This document shows, piece after piece, positions 9,140 to 17,467 of a DNA stretch of 64,000 nt. Position 1 is the stretch's first letter. Each line of letters starts with the position of its first letter. Source of the DNA: Proteus mirabilis ATCC 29906 (GTDB lineage Bacteria > Pseudomonadota > Gammaproteobacteria > Enterobacterales > Enterobacteriaceae); the NCBI RefSeq assembly GCF_000160755.1, contig NZ_GG668576.1:175884-239883 (forward strand), in the 5' to 3' direction. The notes under the pieces are model-generated. The model was not told the DNA's origin. It did no database searches and saw nothing but the letters and a program-made list of their open reading frames with translations. The translations under genes and the position numbers were made by a program.

Positions 9140-9261
9140 TAGAAATAGAAAAAGCTAGACATAAAAAACTGTTGGTTAATAAGATGTAAGGGGCGTTAAA
9201 GACTAAAACACGCAAGCGTATTTACTGCGTACACCCAAAAGAGTACATTAATACGAAATTA

Positions 9262-9276
9262 TGTAACAAAATTACA
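9262..9276. promoter_or_regulatory. HexR operator upstream of zwf
   Basis: TGTAACAAAATTACA differs at only two positions from the HexR consensus TGTAATTAAATTACA. It ends 25 bases before the chosen zwf start, so HexR bound here would block zwf expression. Confidence 0.75.
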
Positions 9277-9301
9277 AAATCTCATCATGAGGAGACGTAC
9301 T

Positions 9302-10777
9302 ATGGCAGCGATATCGACTGCTCAGGCCTGTGATCTGGTTATCTTCGGTACTAAAGGGGATCTTGCCCGTCGTAAGTTAATTCCATCACTTTATCAACTG
9401 GAAAAGGCAGGATATATTCACCCTGATACACGTATCATCGGTGTTGGTCGTGCTGATTGGGATGTAGCTGCTTATACAAATGTTGCCCATGAAGCATTAC
9501 AAACTTTTTTAAAAGAAGAGATTAACCCTGAAATTTGGCAACGTTTAAGTGCTCGTCTCGATTTTTGTAATCTTGATGTCAATGAAACTGACCACTTTAT
9601 TGAGTTAGCAAAACATCTAAAACAAGACAAATTACCGGCGATTTACTATTTTGCAATGCCACCAAGTACTTTCAGTGCGATGTGTAAAGGTTTGGGACAT
9701 GCTAAATTAAATAAAGAGCCAAACCGTGTTGTTATGGAAAAACCACTAGGAACAGATTTAGCGTCTTCAGTTTCTATTAATGACAGTGTGGCGAAATACT
9801 TTAAAGAGAGTCAAATTTATCGTATCGACCACTACTTGGGTAAAGAAACCGTTTTAAACTTATTGGCTTTACGTTTTGCTAACTCCTTATTTGTTAATAA
9901 TTGGGATAACAAAACGATAGATCATGTCCAAATCACGGTGGCAGAAGAAGTTGGTATTGAAGGACGTTGGGGGTATTTCGATCAAGCGGGTCAAATGCGT
10001 GATATGGTGCAAAATCACCTATTACAAATTTTGACGATGATCGCCATGTCACCACCTGCTGATTTAACGGCTGATAGTATCCGCCAAGAAAAAGTGAAAG
10101 TACTGCGCTCATTACGTCGTATTGATATGACTAATGTCCGTGAAAAAACGGTTCGTGGGCAATATACGGCTGGTTTTGTACAAGGTAAAAAAGTACCGGG
10201 CTATCTAGACGAAGAGGGTGCAAATAAAGCCAGTAATACAGAGACCTTTGTTGCAATTCGTGCTGATATTGATAACTGGCGTTGGGCGGGTGTACCCTTC
10301 TATTTAAGAACCGGTAAGCGTATGCCAAGTAAATGCTCGGAAGTGGTGGTCTATTTTAAAAAACCAGCTCTGAATATTTTCAGTGAAACCTATCAAGAGT
10401 TACCACAAAATAAACTCACTATCCGTTTACAGCCTGATGAAGGTATTGATATTGAAGTGCTAAATAAAGCACCAGGTCTTGATCATAAACACCGCTTACA
10501 AACCACTAAATTAGACTTAAGTTTCTCCGAAACTTTTAATCAAACTCATTTAGCTGATGCTTATGAGCGGTTGTTGCTTGAGGCAATGCGGGGTATTCAA
10601 GCGCTATTTGTCCGTCGTGATGAAGTAGAAGAAGCATGGAAATGGGTCGATTCAATTATTAATGCATGGGAATGCGATAATGAATTACCTAAGCCATACC
10701 AAGCAGGAACATGGGGGCCGGTTGCATCTGTTGCAATGATCACTCGTGATGGCCGCTCTTGGAATGAAATTGAGTAG
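9302..10777 (+). CDS. zwf: Glucose-6-phosphate 1-dehydrogenase
   Basis: This enzyme oxidises glucose 6-phosphate to 6-phosphogluconolactone with NADP, the first step of the oxidative pentose phosphate pathway. The nucleotide-binding loop FGTKGDLARRK lies at residues 15-25 and the active-site motif RIDHYLGKE at 174-182. The ATG at 9302 (MAAISTAQACDLV) is chosen over an in-frame ATG five codons upstream: it matches the start of other Zwf proteins and has GAGG upstream. The product is 491 residues, the usual length. Unlike in E. coli, no edd-eda genes follow. It is divergent from its repressor gene hexR. Confidence 0.95.
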   Translation: MAAISTAQACDLVIFGTKGDLARRKLIPSLYQLEKAGYIHPDTRIIGVGRADWDVAAYTNVAHEALQTFLKEEINPEIWQRLSARLDFCNLDVNETDHFIELAKHLKQDKLPAIYYFAMPPSTFSAMCKGLGHAKLNKEPNRVVMEKPLGTDLASSVSINDSVAKYFKESQIYRIDHYLGKETVLNLLALRFANSLFVNNWDNKTIDHVQITVAEEVGIEGRWGYFDQAGQMRDMVQNHLLQILTMIAMSPPADLTADSIRQEKVKVLRSLRRIDMTNVREKTVRGQYTAGFVQGKKVPGYLDEEGANKASNTETFVAIRADIDNWRWAGVPFYLRTGKRMPSKCSEVVVYFKKPALNIFSETYQELPQNKLTIRLQPDEGIDIEVLNKAPGLDHKHRLQTTKLDLSFSETFNQTHLADAYERLLLEAMRGIQALFVRRDEVEEAWKWVDSIINAWECDNELPKPYQAGTWGPVASVAMITRDGRSWNEIE

Positions 10778-10816
10778 GGAATTTCATCGTCAGATATAGT
10801 CCCTAACTAATATAAA

Positions 10817-10860
10817 TAACACCGTAAAATAAGAGGTCGAGTTTTGCGGTGTTTTTTTAT
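10817..10860 (+). terminator. Terminator after zwf
   Basis: AACACCGtAAAA pairs with TTTTgCGGTGTT across a 13-base loop and is followed by TTTTTATT. It ends the zwf transcript. The next 200 bases up to about 11050 are AT-rich and I see no gene in them. Confidence 0.85.
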
Positions 10861-11113
10861 TAAGCATGATTACTGCGATATAAATGAATAAATTAATAAC
10901 AAGTTCAGCTAAGAATTGATTAACTATGCAGTGTATTGCAATCTTCAACTTAAAACCTAAATAAAACCAATCAATTACCTAAAAAATTTTTGCAGAAGAT
11001 CCTTGCTTTAAATAATTCGGCATGATAGAAATATCATGTAACATTTATCCATATTATATGAGGGTTCGGAGTATATCGTGCGGATGGTCTGCGCGATGAA
11101 AGAATAAATAATC

Positions 11114-11212
11114 ATGACTAGCGCCAAAAGCGTAAAAGTTAAACGTTCTACTTATAAGTTATTCCTTTCTGCTATTTTATCCAGCGAACACTACTGGTGT
11201 GGCGCATTATAG
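11114..11212 (+). CDS. Small upstream ORF in the mdtJI leader (MdtU-like candidate)
   Basis: A 32-codon ORF (ATG 11114, TAG 11210-11212) sits in the roughly 300-base leader of mdtJ, 147 bases before it. The peptide is basic at the front (KSVKVKRSTYKLF) and ends SSEHYWCGAL. It is preceded by a GC-rich hairpin-forming stretch near 11076-11098 and followed by a perfect palindrome at 11229-11246. In E. coli the mdtJI leader carries a short upstream ORF, mdtU, whose translation is needed for spermidine-dependent induction. Position, size and context suggest an equivalent here, but I cannot align the peptides. The ribosome binding site is weak (GAAAG about 12 bases upstream). Confidence 0.5.
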   Translation: MTSAKSVKVKRSTYKLFLSAILSSEHYWCGAL

Positions 11213-11228
11213 AAATTTCTCATCCTAC

Positions 11229-11246
11229 TTCCTGATATATCAGGAA
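11229..11246. promoter_or_regulatory. Palindrome in the mdtJI leader
   Basis: TTCCTGATATATCAGGAA is a perfect 18-base palindrome located 17 bases after the stop of the small leader ORF and about 110 bases before mdtJ. It could be a protein operator or form a hairpin in the leader RNA. The rest of the leader to 11359 holds no other obvious signal apart from two copies of AACGTT. Confidence 0.4.
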
Positions 11247-11359
11247 ATAACGTTGCCTTAACGTTCGGTTTTATACCGCCAGAAAGACTATCTGCATATT
11301 CTCTATCTTCTGCGCAAGAAACGTTTAGGCGTGCTTTAAACGTGTATGAGAGATGAAAA

Positions 11360-11800
11360 ATGATTTATTGGATATTTTTAGTTTTAGCTATTATCTGTGA
11401 AGTGATCGGCACTTTATCAATGAAGTATGCCAGTGTCAGCGGTGGTTACACTGGTATGATCGTTATGTGGTTAATGATTGCCACTTCCTATATCTTTTTA
11501 GCCATAGCCGTAAAAAAAGTGGCATTAGGTGTAGCTTATGCACTGTGGGAAGGTATTGGAATTGTCATTATTACAACATTTAGCGTGCTTTGGTTTGGTG
11601 AATCACTGTCAGCATTAAAATTAGGTGGTTTAGCAATGTTAATTGCGGGGATCACTCTGATTAAGTCAGGCACTAAAAAATCGGCGGTTGCTAAAAAAAC
11701 AACCGATTCGGTAAAAAATATTGCCGGAAAAGCCAAACAGGTTGCTACTGTGGTAAAGGGAGTTAATAAGCCAATTTCTTCTAATGTTAAAGAGGCTTAA
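11360..11800 (+). CDS. mdtJ: Spermidine export protein MdtJ (SMR family)
   Basis: MdtJ pairs with MdtI to form a small multidrug resistance-type exporter that removes spermidine. Four hydrophobic helices are visible, with the essential membrane glutamate in the first (E14 in [12 protein letters not shown]). The WEGIGIV motif also supports MdtJ. The protein is 146 residues, about 25 longer than E. coli MdtJ, because of a lysine-rich C-terminal tail (about residues 107-146, including [16 protein letters not shown]). One base separates its stop from mdtI, so the two are co-translated. A long leader with a candidate regulatory ORF precedes it. Confidence 0.92.
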   Translation: MIYWIFLVLAIICEVIGTLSMKYASVSGGYTGMIVMWLMIATSYIFLAIAVKKVALGVAYALWEGIGIVIITTFSVLWFGESLSALKLGGLAMLIAGITLIKSGTKKSAVAKKTTDSVKNIAGKAKQVATVVKGVNKPISSNVKEA

Positions 11801-11801
11801 T

Positions 11802-12134
11802 ATGTTAGCTCAATTTGAATGGTGGCATGGCGCTTTTCTTCTTCTTGCTGTTGTGCTTGAAATCGTGGCCAATATATTCTTGAAAATGTCTAACGGTTTT
11901 AGTCGTTGGGGGTTGGGAATATTGTCATTGCTTTGTGTATTAGGCGCATTTAGTTCATTGGCAATGGCCGTAAAGGGGATAGAGCTTTCTGTTGCTTACG
12001 CACTATGGGGAGCTTTTGGTATTATTGCCACTATCGCCGCTGGGTGGATCTTATTTAATCAACGCCTAAATTATAAAGGATGGAGTGGAATTATATTATT
12101 ATTAGTCGGTATGATAATGATTAAATTCGCTTAA
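11802..12134 (+). CDS. mdtI: Spermidine export protein MdtI (SMR family)
   Basis: MdtI is the partner of MdtJ in the spermidine exporter. The 110-residue protein has four transmembrane helices and a conserved glutamate in the first (E20 in [12 protein letters not shown]). The ATG at 11802 (MLAQFEWW) is chosen because it matches the family start and sits one base after the mdtJ stop; an upstream in-frame start at 11784 would overlap mdtJ. A strong terminator follows. Confidence 0.92.
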   Translation: MLAQFEWWHGAFLLLAVVLEIVANIFLKMSNGFSRWGLGILSLLCVLGAFSSLAMAVKGIELSVAYALWGAFGIIATIAAGWILFNQRLNYKGWSGIILLLVGMIMIKFA

Positions 12135-12171
12135 CTCTATTTTACATAGCAAAGTAAAGCATATTAAATAA

Positions 12172-12205
12172 AAAAGCTAAGTTTCTTGTAAACTTAGCTT
12201 TTTTG
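12172..12205 (+). terminator. Terminator after mdtI
   Basis: AAAGCTAAGTTT pairs with AAACTTAGCTTT around a five-base loop and is followed by a T-run. Confidence 0.9.
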
Positions 12206-12232
12206 TTTCTATAAATATCTATTAAAAACGAT

Positions 12233-12415
12233 GTGTTTAAAATAACAAAAGTTTATAGTAAAAATAACCTTACTATTTCAACACTAAAAAGAGTGAAATT
12301 TGAAGATGCTATAGAATCTATCACTAACAATGGTGAGTATATTGCATTTATTATGCTAAACGCAGTTGCTATTAATTTATCATTGATGTTACTTTTCATG
12401 ATAATTAAAAAATAA
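12233..12415 (+). CDS. Small hypothetical membrane protein
   Basis: A 60-codon ORF with a GTG start ends 10 bases before the next gene, whose ribosome binding site (AAAGGAG) follows its stop directly. The C-terminal half is hydrophobic (IAFIMLNAVAINLSLMLLFM, about residues 37-56) and ends in KK, consistent with one membrane helix. No ribosome binding site of quality precedes the GTG. I do not recognise it. It may be a small protein co-transcribed with the SDR gene, or a chance frame. Confidence 0.35.
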   Translation: MFKITKVYSKNNLTISTLKRVKFEDAIESITNNGEYIAFIMLNAVAINLSLMLLFMIIKK

Positions 12416-12425
12416 AGGAGTTGAA

Positions 12426-13289
12426 ATGAAACGGATATTAGTCGCGGGAGCAACAGGATATTTGGGTGGTTTTTTAGTTCAAGAATTAAAAAAACAAGGA
12501 TATTGGGTACGTGTTTTAGTTAGAAATCATCAACAAGCGACAAAGTTTGCTGATGTTGATGATATATTTATTGGCGAGATCACAAAACCAGAGCAACTTT
12601 CTTTGATTGCTCAAAATATTGATTGCGTGATATCAACGGTAGGGATCACTCGGCAAAAAGAAGGGTTAACCTATATGGATGTGGATTATCAGGCAAATGC
12701 CAATTTATTAGAAGAAGCGATTAAATCGAAGGTTAATAAATTTATTTATATCTCGGCTATTGATGGCGAAAAACACCGAAATCTAAAGATTTTTCAAGCA
12801 AAGGAGCGCTTTGTTGATAAATTAAAACAAGCCAATTTAGCATACTGTATTGTAAGACCTAATGGCTATTTTAGCGATATGGGGGATTTTTTACAGATGG
12901 CAGCATCGGGTAAAGTTTATTTATTTGGTGATGGCGAACAAAAAATAAATCCTATTTCTGGAAAAGATTTAGCGCAATTTATTGTCGAGAAAATGACAAC
13001 CAATATAAATGAATTCACTGTAGGTGGACCGGATATTCTATCTTTGAATCAAATATGTGAACTCGCAGGAAGCGCATTAGATAAAAAAATTAAAATAATC
13101 CATTTACCCGATACGTTAAGAAAAATAACTATTTTTACGTTACGTCATTTCACGAGCCAAAAATTTTATGGGCCATTAGAGTTTTTTTTAACTTTTATGG
13201 CAAACAGTCATATTGGTATGTGTTATGGGCATGATCATTTATCAAATTATTATATTGAATTAGCTGATCCGAGATATAAGAGAAAATAG
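12426..13289 (+). CDS. SDR-family NAD(P)-binding oxidoreductase
   Basis: The 287-residue protein belongs to the atypical short-chain dehydrogenase/reductase group (NmrA-like or TMR-like). The dinucleotide-binding loop GATGYLGG lies at residues 8-15. The fold continues with ISTVGITRQKEGLTYMDVDY and YISAIDGE near the usual catalytic region, but the YxxxK pair is not clear, so the activity is uncertain. A good ribosome binding site (AAAGGAG) precedes the ATG. Proteins of this kind bind NAD(P)H and may act as redox sensors or sugar/flavonoid reductases. The substrate is unknown. Confidence 0.75.
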   Translation: MKRILVAGATGYLGGFLVQELKKQGYWVRVLVRNHQQATKFADVDDIFIGEITKPEQLSLIAQNIDCVISTVGITRQKEGLTYMDVDYQANANLLEEAIKSKVNKFIYISAIDGEKHRNLKIFQAKERFVDKLKQANLAYCIVRPNGYFSDMGDFLQMAASGKVYLFGDGEQKINPISGKDLAQFIVEKMTTNINEFTVGGPDILSLNQICELAGSALDKKIKIIHLPDTLRKITIFTLRHFTSQKFYGPLEFFLTFMANSHIGMCYGHDHLSNYYIELADPRYKRK

Positions 13290-13310
13290 TACCCGCATGT
13301 GCGGGTGCTA
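13288..13310. terminator. Hairpin between convergent SDR gene and yoaB
   Basis: AGTACCCGC and GCGGGTGCT form a GC-rich stem around ATGT. The minus-strand side is followed by a T-rich tract (TATTTTC), so it mainly serves yoaB. Confidence 0.65.
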
Positions 13311-13318
13311 ATAAAAAA

Positions 13319-13663
13319 TTAGAGAGCAGCGATGATTTTAATTTCTACTTTATATTCAGGATGCATGAGTTGAGCCTGAACGGTACAACGTACTGGCGCG
13401 CTCCCTTTAGCAACCCATGCATCCCATGCTTGATTCATACCTGCAAAATCGGCTTTATCTGCTAAAAATAGTGTTGCATCAAGGATCTTACTTTTATCCG
13501 ATCCCACTCTTTGTAATAACACATCAATAGCAGCTAATGTATCTGCAGTTTGTTCGATTATATCCCCTGATAAGTTTTCAGGAACTGCAGTGTAATAGAC
13601 AGTATCATTATAAATAACCGCTTCAGACCAACGGTCCTCTGGATCGATACGTTTTATAGTCAC
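13319..13663 (-). CDS. yoaB: RidA-family protein YoaB
   Basis: YoaB belongs to the YjgF/YER057c/UK114 (Rid) family, small trimeric proteins; RidA members deaminate reactive enamine and imine intermediates. The 114-residue protein starts MTIKRIDPEDRWSEAVIYND and has the family ending APVRCTVQAQLMHPEYKVEI, including the arginine expected in the active site (R in APVRCT). The start codon is GTG at 13663 with GGAG about nine bases upstream. It is divergent from yoaA, as in E. coli. The exact physiological substrate is not established. Confidence 0.9.
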   Translation of the reverse strand: MTIKRIDPEDRWSEAVIYNDTVYYTAVPENLSGDIIEQTADTLAAIDVLLQRVGSDKSKILDATLFLADKADFAGMNQAWDAWVAKGSAPVRCTVQAQLMHPEYKVEIKIIAAL

Positions 13664-13748
13664 GATAAATTCTCCTTTGTATTAATAACGTGGGTGGTAC
13701 TTTTAGCTATCCACTGGCATAATTTACGTCTTATTTTATAAAAAGAGT

Positions 13749-15686
13749 ATGCCTGTGTCAGACGATTTTGCAGAAAACGGGATTTTAACCCGACGCGTTC
13801 CTGGATTTCATCCCCGTGAAGCTCAACGACAAATGGCGATATCAGTAACAGAGGTTATTGATAAACAAGGTGTGCTTATTGCAGAAGCGGGGACCGGGAC
13901 AGGGAAAACCTATGCCTATCTTGTGCCTGCATTACGTTCTGGGAAAAAAACTATCATCTCTACCGGATCTAAGGCATTACAAGATCAACTGTATAGTCGT
14001 GATCTCCCCACCATAATAGAAGCGCTAGACTACGATGGTACAACGGCTTTATTAAAAGGTCGCTCTAATTATTTGTGTTTAGAACGTTTAGATCAGCAAA
14101 TGCTCAGTGGCGGTGATTTAGAAGCAGAAGTACTTGCTGATGTTATGCATGTACGCCAATGGTCAACGCAAACAGAAGATGGTGATATTAGTCGCTGTCA
14201 TAGTGTGGCGGAAGATAGCAAAGTATGGCCATTGGTGACTAGCACTAATGATAATTGTCTGGGCAGTGATTGTCCTCGCTACAAAGAGTGTTATGTATTA
14301 AGTGCCCGTAAAAATGCGTTAGCCGCTGATGTGGTGGTTGTTAATCATCACCTTTTTATGGCAGATACGGTAGTAAAAGATACTGGTTTTGGTGAGCTGA
14401 TCCCCGATGCGGAGATAATGATCTTCGATGAGGCGCATCAAATTCCTGATATAGCGAGCCACTACTTCGGTCAACAGCTCACTAGTCGTCAATTATTCGA
14501 TCTAGCGCGAGATATGATTGTGGCGTATCGCACTGAAGTGCGTGATCAAGTGCAACTGCAAAAAAGTGCTGACCGTTTAACTCAAATGGTACAAGATTTT
14601 CGTCTTAGCTTAGGTGATACGGGTTTTCGGGGTAACTTAAGGGAATTATTACAAAATAAGGAAACCAAACGCTATTTAACCTTATTAGATGATGCGTTAG
14701 AGCTAAGTTATGATGTAATGAAGCTCTCTTTAGGGCGTAGCCAATTACTGGATAGTGCGTTTGAACGGGCAACACTTTATCGTAATCGTTTAAAACGCCT
14801 AATTGATACGACGATTGCCGGATACAGTTATTGGTTTGAAAGCTATGGTCGTCATTTTTTACTGGCGATCACGCCACTTTCGGTTGCTGATAAATTTCGT
14901 GAGCTGATAAAGTCCCATAAAAGTAGTTGGATATTTACTTCTGCAACACTCTCTGTAGATGAAAAAATGTCTTATTACACAGATAGATTAGGACTGGAAA
15001 ATGCCACAACATTAATTTTAAATAGCCCATTTGATTATCAACATCAAACGTTGCTCTGTGTACCACGTTATTTACCTCCGTTAAATCAACCATACACCGC
15101 GAAGCGTTTAGCCGCTATGCTGGCTCCTGTGATCTTAAAAAATCAGGGGCGTTGTTTTTTTCTTTGTACCTCTCACGCTATGATGCGTGGATTAGCCGAA
15201 GAGTTTAAAGCCAGCTTACCACTTCCCGTGTTAATGCAAGGCGAAATGGGGAAATCGCAATTATTGAAAAAATTTGTTTCCTCAGGCAATGCGTTACTTG
15301 TCGCGACCCAAAGTTTTTGGGAAGGGGTGGATGTCAGGGGAGATACACTTTCTTGTGTGATCATTGATAAATTACCCTTTACCGCACCTGACGATCCATT
15401 ATTAAGAGCACGTATTGAAGATTGTCAATTACGTGGTGGTGATGCATTTCGGGATGTACAAATCCCTGATGCGGTGATCACTCTAAAGCAAGGCGTCGGG
15501 CGTTTGATCCGCGATATACATGATTATGGTGCCATTATTGTTTGTGATGATAGATTAGTTTCAAGACCTTATGGGGAAGTGTTTTTAAGTAGTTTGCCCC
15601 CATCACCACGAACCCGTTCATTAGAAAAAACCAGTTATTTTTTAAGCCAACGGGCACAACGAAATGAAATAGTGTCGGAGTCATAA
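13749..15686 (+). CDS. yoaA: XPD-like ATP-dependent DNA helicase YoaA
   Basis: YoaA is an iron-sulfur helicase of the DinG/XPD superfamily 2 group, linked in E. coli to repair of stalled replication through the HolC subunit. The 645-residue protein has Walker A AGTGTGKT (residues 47-54) and DEAH (227-230). Four cysteines suited to a 4Fe-4S cluster lie at positions 110, 170, 175 and 181 (NYLC, and DNCLGSDCPRYKEC). The helicase C-terminal motifs are present (QSFWEGVDVRGDTL and GVGRLIRD). It is divergent from yoaB and upstream of tsaB, matching E. coli gene order. Confidence 0.93.
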   Translation: MPVSDDFAENGILTRRVPGFHPREAQRQMAISVTEVIDKQGVLIAEAGTGTGKTYAYLVPALRSGKKTIISTGSKALQDQLYSRDLPTIIEALDYDGTTALLKGRSNYLCLERLDQQMLSGGDLEAEVLADVMHVRQWSTQTEDGDISRCHSVAEDSKVWPLVTSTNDNCLGSDCPRYKECYVLSARKNALAADVVVVNHHLFMADTVVKDTGFGELIPDAEIMIFDEAHQIPDIASHYFGQQLTSRQLFDLARDMIVAYRTEVRDQVQLQKSADRLTQMVQDFRLSLGDTGFRGNLRELLQNKETKRYLTLLDDALELSYDVMKLSLGRSQLLDSAFERATLYRNRLKRLIDTTIAGYSYWFESYGRHFLLAITPLSVADKFRELIKSHKSSWIFTSATLSVDEKMSYYTDRLGLENATTLILNSPFDYQHQTLLCVPRYLPPLNQPYTAKRLAAMLAPVILKNQGRCFFLCTSHAMMRGLAEEFKASLPLPVLMQGEMGKSQLLKKFVSSGNALLVATQSFWEGVDVRGDTLSCVIIDKLPFTAPDDPLLRARIEDCQLRGGDAFRDVQIPDAVITLKQGVGRLIRDIHDYGAIIVCDDRLVSRPYGEVFLSSLPPSPRTRSLEKTSYFLSQRAQRNEIVSES

Positions 15687-15779
15687 TAGTGATTACATAT
15701 GATGTGTATTTATTCTGTTGAATACTATTATGATATTATTCTTTCTCTTTTTACTTATTGAATCTGCCGGAGTTATGGC

Positions 15780-16481
15780 GTGTCACTGCGAATTTTAGCA
15801 ATTGATACCGCAACTGAGTCTTGTACTGTTGCGGTTTGGAATGAAGGTGTCGTTGCTTCACGTTTTGAAATTTCACCGCGTGAACATACACAAAAAATTT
15901 TACCAATGGTGAAAAGTGCTTTAGAAGAAGCCAATTTATCACTGCAATCCTTAGATGCCCTCGCTTTTGGTCGTGGTCCGGGCAGTTTTACCGGTGTTCG
16001 CATTGGTGTCGGTGTTGCGCAAGGTATCGCACTAGGGGCTAATTTGCCACTGATTGGTATTTCTTCTCTTGCCACCATGGCAGAAGGCGTCTTTAGAACA
16101 ACAGGCATTAAGCAAGTTTTAGTCGCCATTGATGCCCGTATGGGGGAAATCTACTGTGCCCAATATCAACGTAATGACGCTGGCATTTGGTCTGGTGAAG
16201 AAACAGAAGCGGTAATGAAACCAGAACAATTTGCCGAAACGCTACAAGCTACCACAGGTCGCTGGGCAATTGCGGGTACGGGGTGGCAAGCTTATCCTGA
16301 TTTAGCTTTATCATTGCCTTTTACCGTGGTTGAAACGCAAATTACTTTGCCTGCGGCACAAGATATGTTGCCACTTGCCGTTACCGCATGGCATGAAGGG
16401 AAAGCAACTAAAGTAGAAGAGGCCGAGCCTGTTTATTTACGTAATGAAGTCACTTGGAAAAAATTACCAGGACGGGAATAG
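15780..16481 (+). CDS. tsaB: tRNA threonylcarbamoyladenosine biosynthesis protein TsaB
   Basis: TsaB partners TsaD and TsaE to install threonylcarbamoyladenosine at position 37 of tRNAs reading ANN codons. The 233-residue protein starts [20 protein letters not shown] and has the ASKHA-fold signatures of the YeaZ group ([20 protein letters not shown]). The start is GTG at 15780 with CCGGAG upstream; the nearby ATG at 15775 is in another frame. It lies between yoaA and a Slp-type lipoprotein gene as in E. coli. Confidence 0.94.
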   Translation: MSLRILAIDTATESCTVAVWNEGVVASRFEISPREHTQKILPMVKSALEEANLSLQSLDALAFGRGPGSFTGVRIGVGVAQGIALGANLPLIGISSLATMAEGVFRTTGIKQVLVAIDARMGEIYCAQYQRNDAGIWSGEETEAVMKPEQFAETLQATTGRWAIAGTGWQAYPDLALSLPFTVVETQITLPAAQDMLPLAVTAWHEGKATKVEEAEPVYLRNEVTWKKLPGRE

Positions 16482-16571
16482 ATTGTTAGCGATTTTCTGT
16501 TAGAAGTGACAGAGTGACGCTATACTTATCTTAGCGTGTAACGTACTTAATGACGTACAAAGAGGTGGTTT

Positions 16572-17165
16572 ATGAACAGACAATTAAACTACCGTTTGGT
16601 AAGTAAAGCGCTATTTTTATCTGGCGCTCTATTACTAACGGGCTGCGTCTCTATACCTGAATCTATTAAAGGGACAACAGCAACTCCTGTTACTGACTTA
16701 AATGTAGTTCTAGCGGCACCGGAGCTTTATGTCGGTCAAGAAGGTCGTTTTGGTGGGCGAGTGATAGAGGTTAAGAATCTACCTTCATCAACCCAGTTAG
16801 AAATTGCTGTGATGCCACTTTCTCACTATGATGCGGCTCCTGAGTTACAGCAACCTTCTGTTGGTCGTCTTTATGCGAATGTTACTCATTTTTTAGATCC
16901 AACAGATTATAAAAATCAGTATGTCACGGTAGTGGGTACGATCAAAGGTGTAAAAACAGGCAAAGTGGGTGAAGCCGTTTATCCATTTTTACGTATCGAT
17001 GTTACAGGAATGAAACGCTGGACATTAACGCAACAAGTTATTATGCCTGCGCCTGTTATGACATGGGGATACTATGGTAATGCCCCTTACTGGTATAATT
17101 ATGGCTACGGCGGCTATGGGGCATATCCATATGGTACTGGCCAAGTTGTCCCCGTTTTGGAGTAA
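16572..17165 (+). CDS. yeaY: Slp-family outer membrane lipoprotein YeaY
   Basis: The product is a 197-residue lipoprotein of the Slp (starvation-inducible) family. The N-terminal signal ends in a lipobox, LLLTGC, with the lipidated cysteine at residue 25. The domain containing APELYVGQEGRFGG and FLRIDVTGMKRW is characteristic of Slp/YeaY. The C-terminal end is rich in glycine and tyrosine (WYNYGYGGYGAYPYG), a low-complexity tail. Its position between tsaB and fadD matches E. coli yeaY. Function is unknown. GGTGG upstream serves as ribosome binding site. Confidence 0.88.
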   Translation: MNRQLNYRLVSKALFLSGALLLTGCVSIPESIKGTTATPVTDLNVVLAAPELYVGQEGRFGGRVIEVKNLPSSTQLEIAVMPLSHYDAAPELQQPSVGRLYANVTHFLDPTDYKNQYVTVVGTIKGVKTGKVGEAVYPFLRIDVTGMKRWTLTQQVIMPAPVMTWGYYGNAPYWYNYGYGGYGAYPYGTGQVVPVLE

Positions 17166-17297
17166 TAAACTAGAATAATTGTTAATGACGATATAATATT
17201 TTACCTTTATGAGTTTGAAACGGTGTATAATCAATACCTGTAATATATTAGATGGCAATTATCTAATATAATTATTAAAGATGAAGACAACAAAAGA

Positions 17298-17326
17298 GAG
17301 GGCGGTTTTGACCGCCTTCTTTTTTG
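17298..17326 (+). terminator. Terminator after yeaY
   Basis: GGCGGT and ACCGCC form a stem around TTTG and are followed by TTCTTTTTTG. It separates the lipoprotein gene from fadD. Confidence 0.88.
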
Positions 17327-17388
17327 TTAAACATAAAAAGAAAAAATTTAGTGATACACTTCGCATCTTCACAACAGAAAATTGTTTG

Positions 17389-17405
17389 TGCTGGTAGGAT
17401 GAGTT
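17389..17405 (+). promoter_or_regulatory. Candidate FadR operator upstream of fadD
   Basis: TGCTGGTAGGATGAGTT closely resembles the FadR operator known upstream of E. coli fadD (AGCTGGTATGATGAGTT, from memory), differing at two positions. It ends 62 bases before the start, consistent with repression of fadD without long-chain fatty acids. Confidence 0.6.
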
Positions 17406-17467
17406 AATACTTTGTTAAAAAGAAACATAATATTAACCAAGAAGTGCGATTAATCAGGAGTACTACT

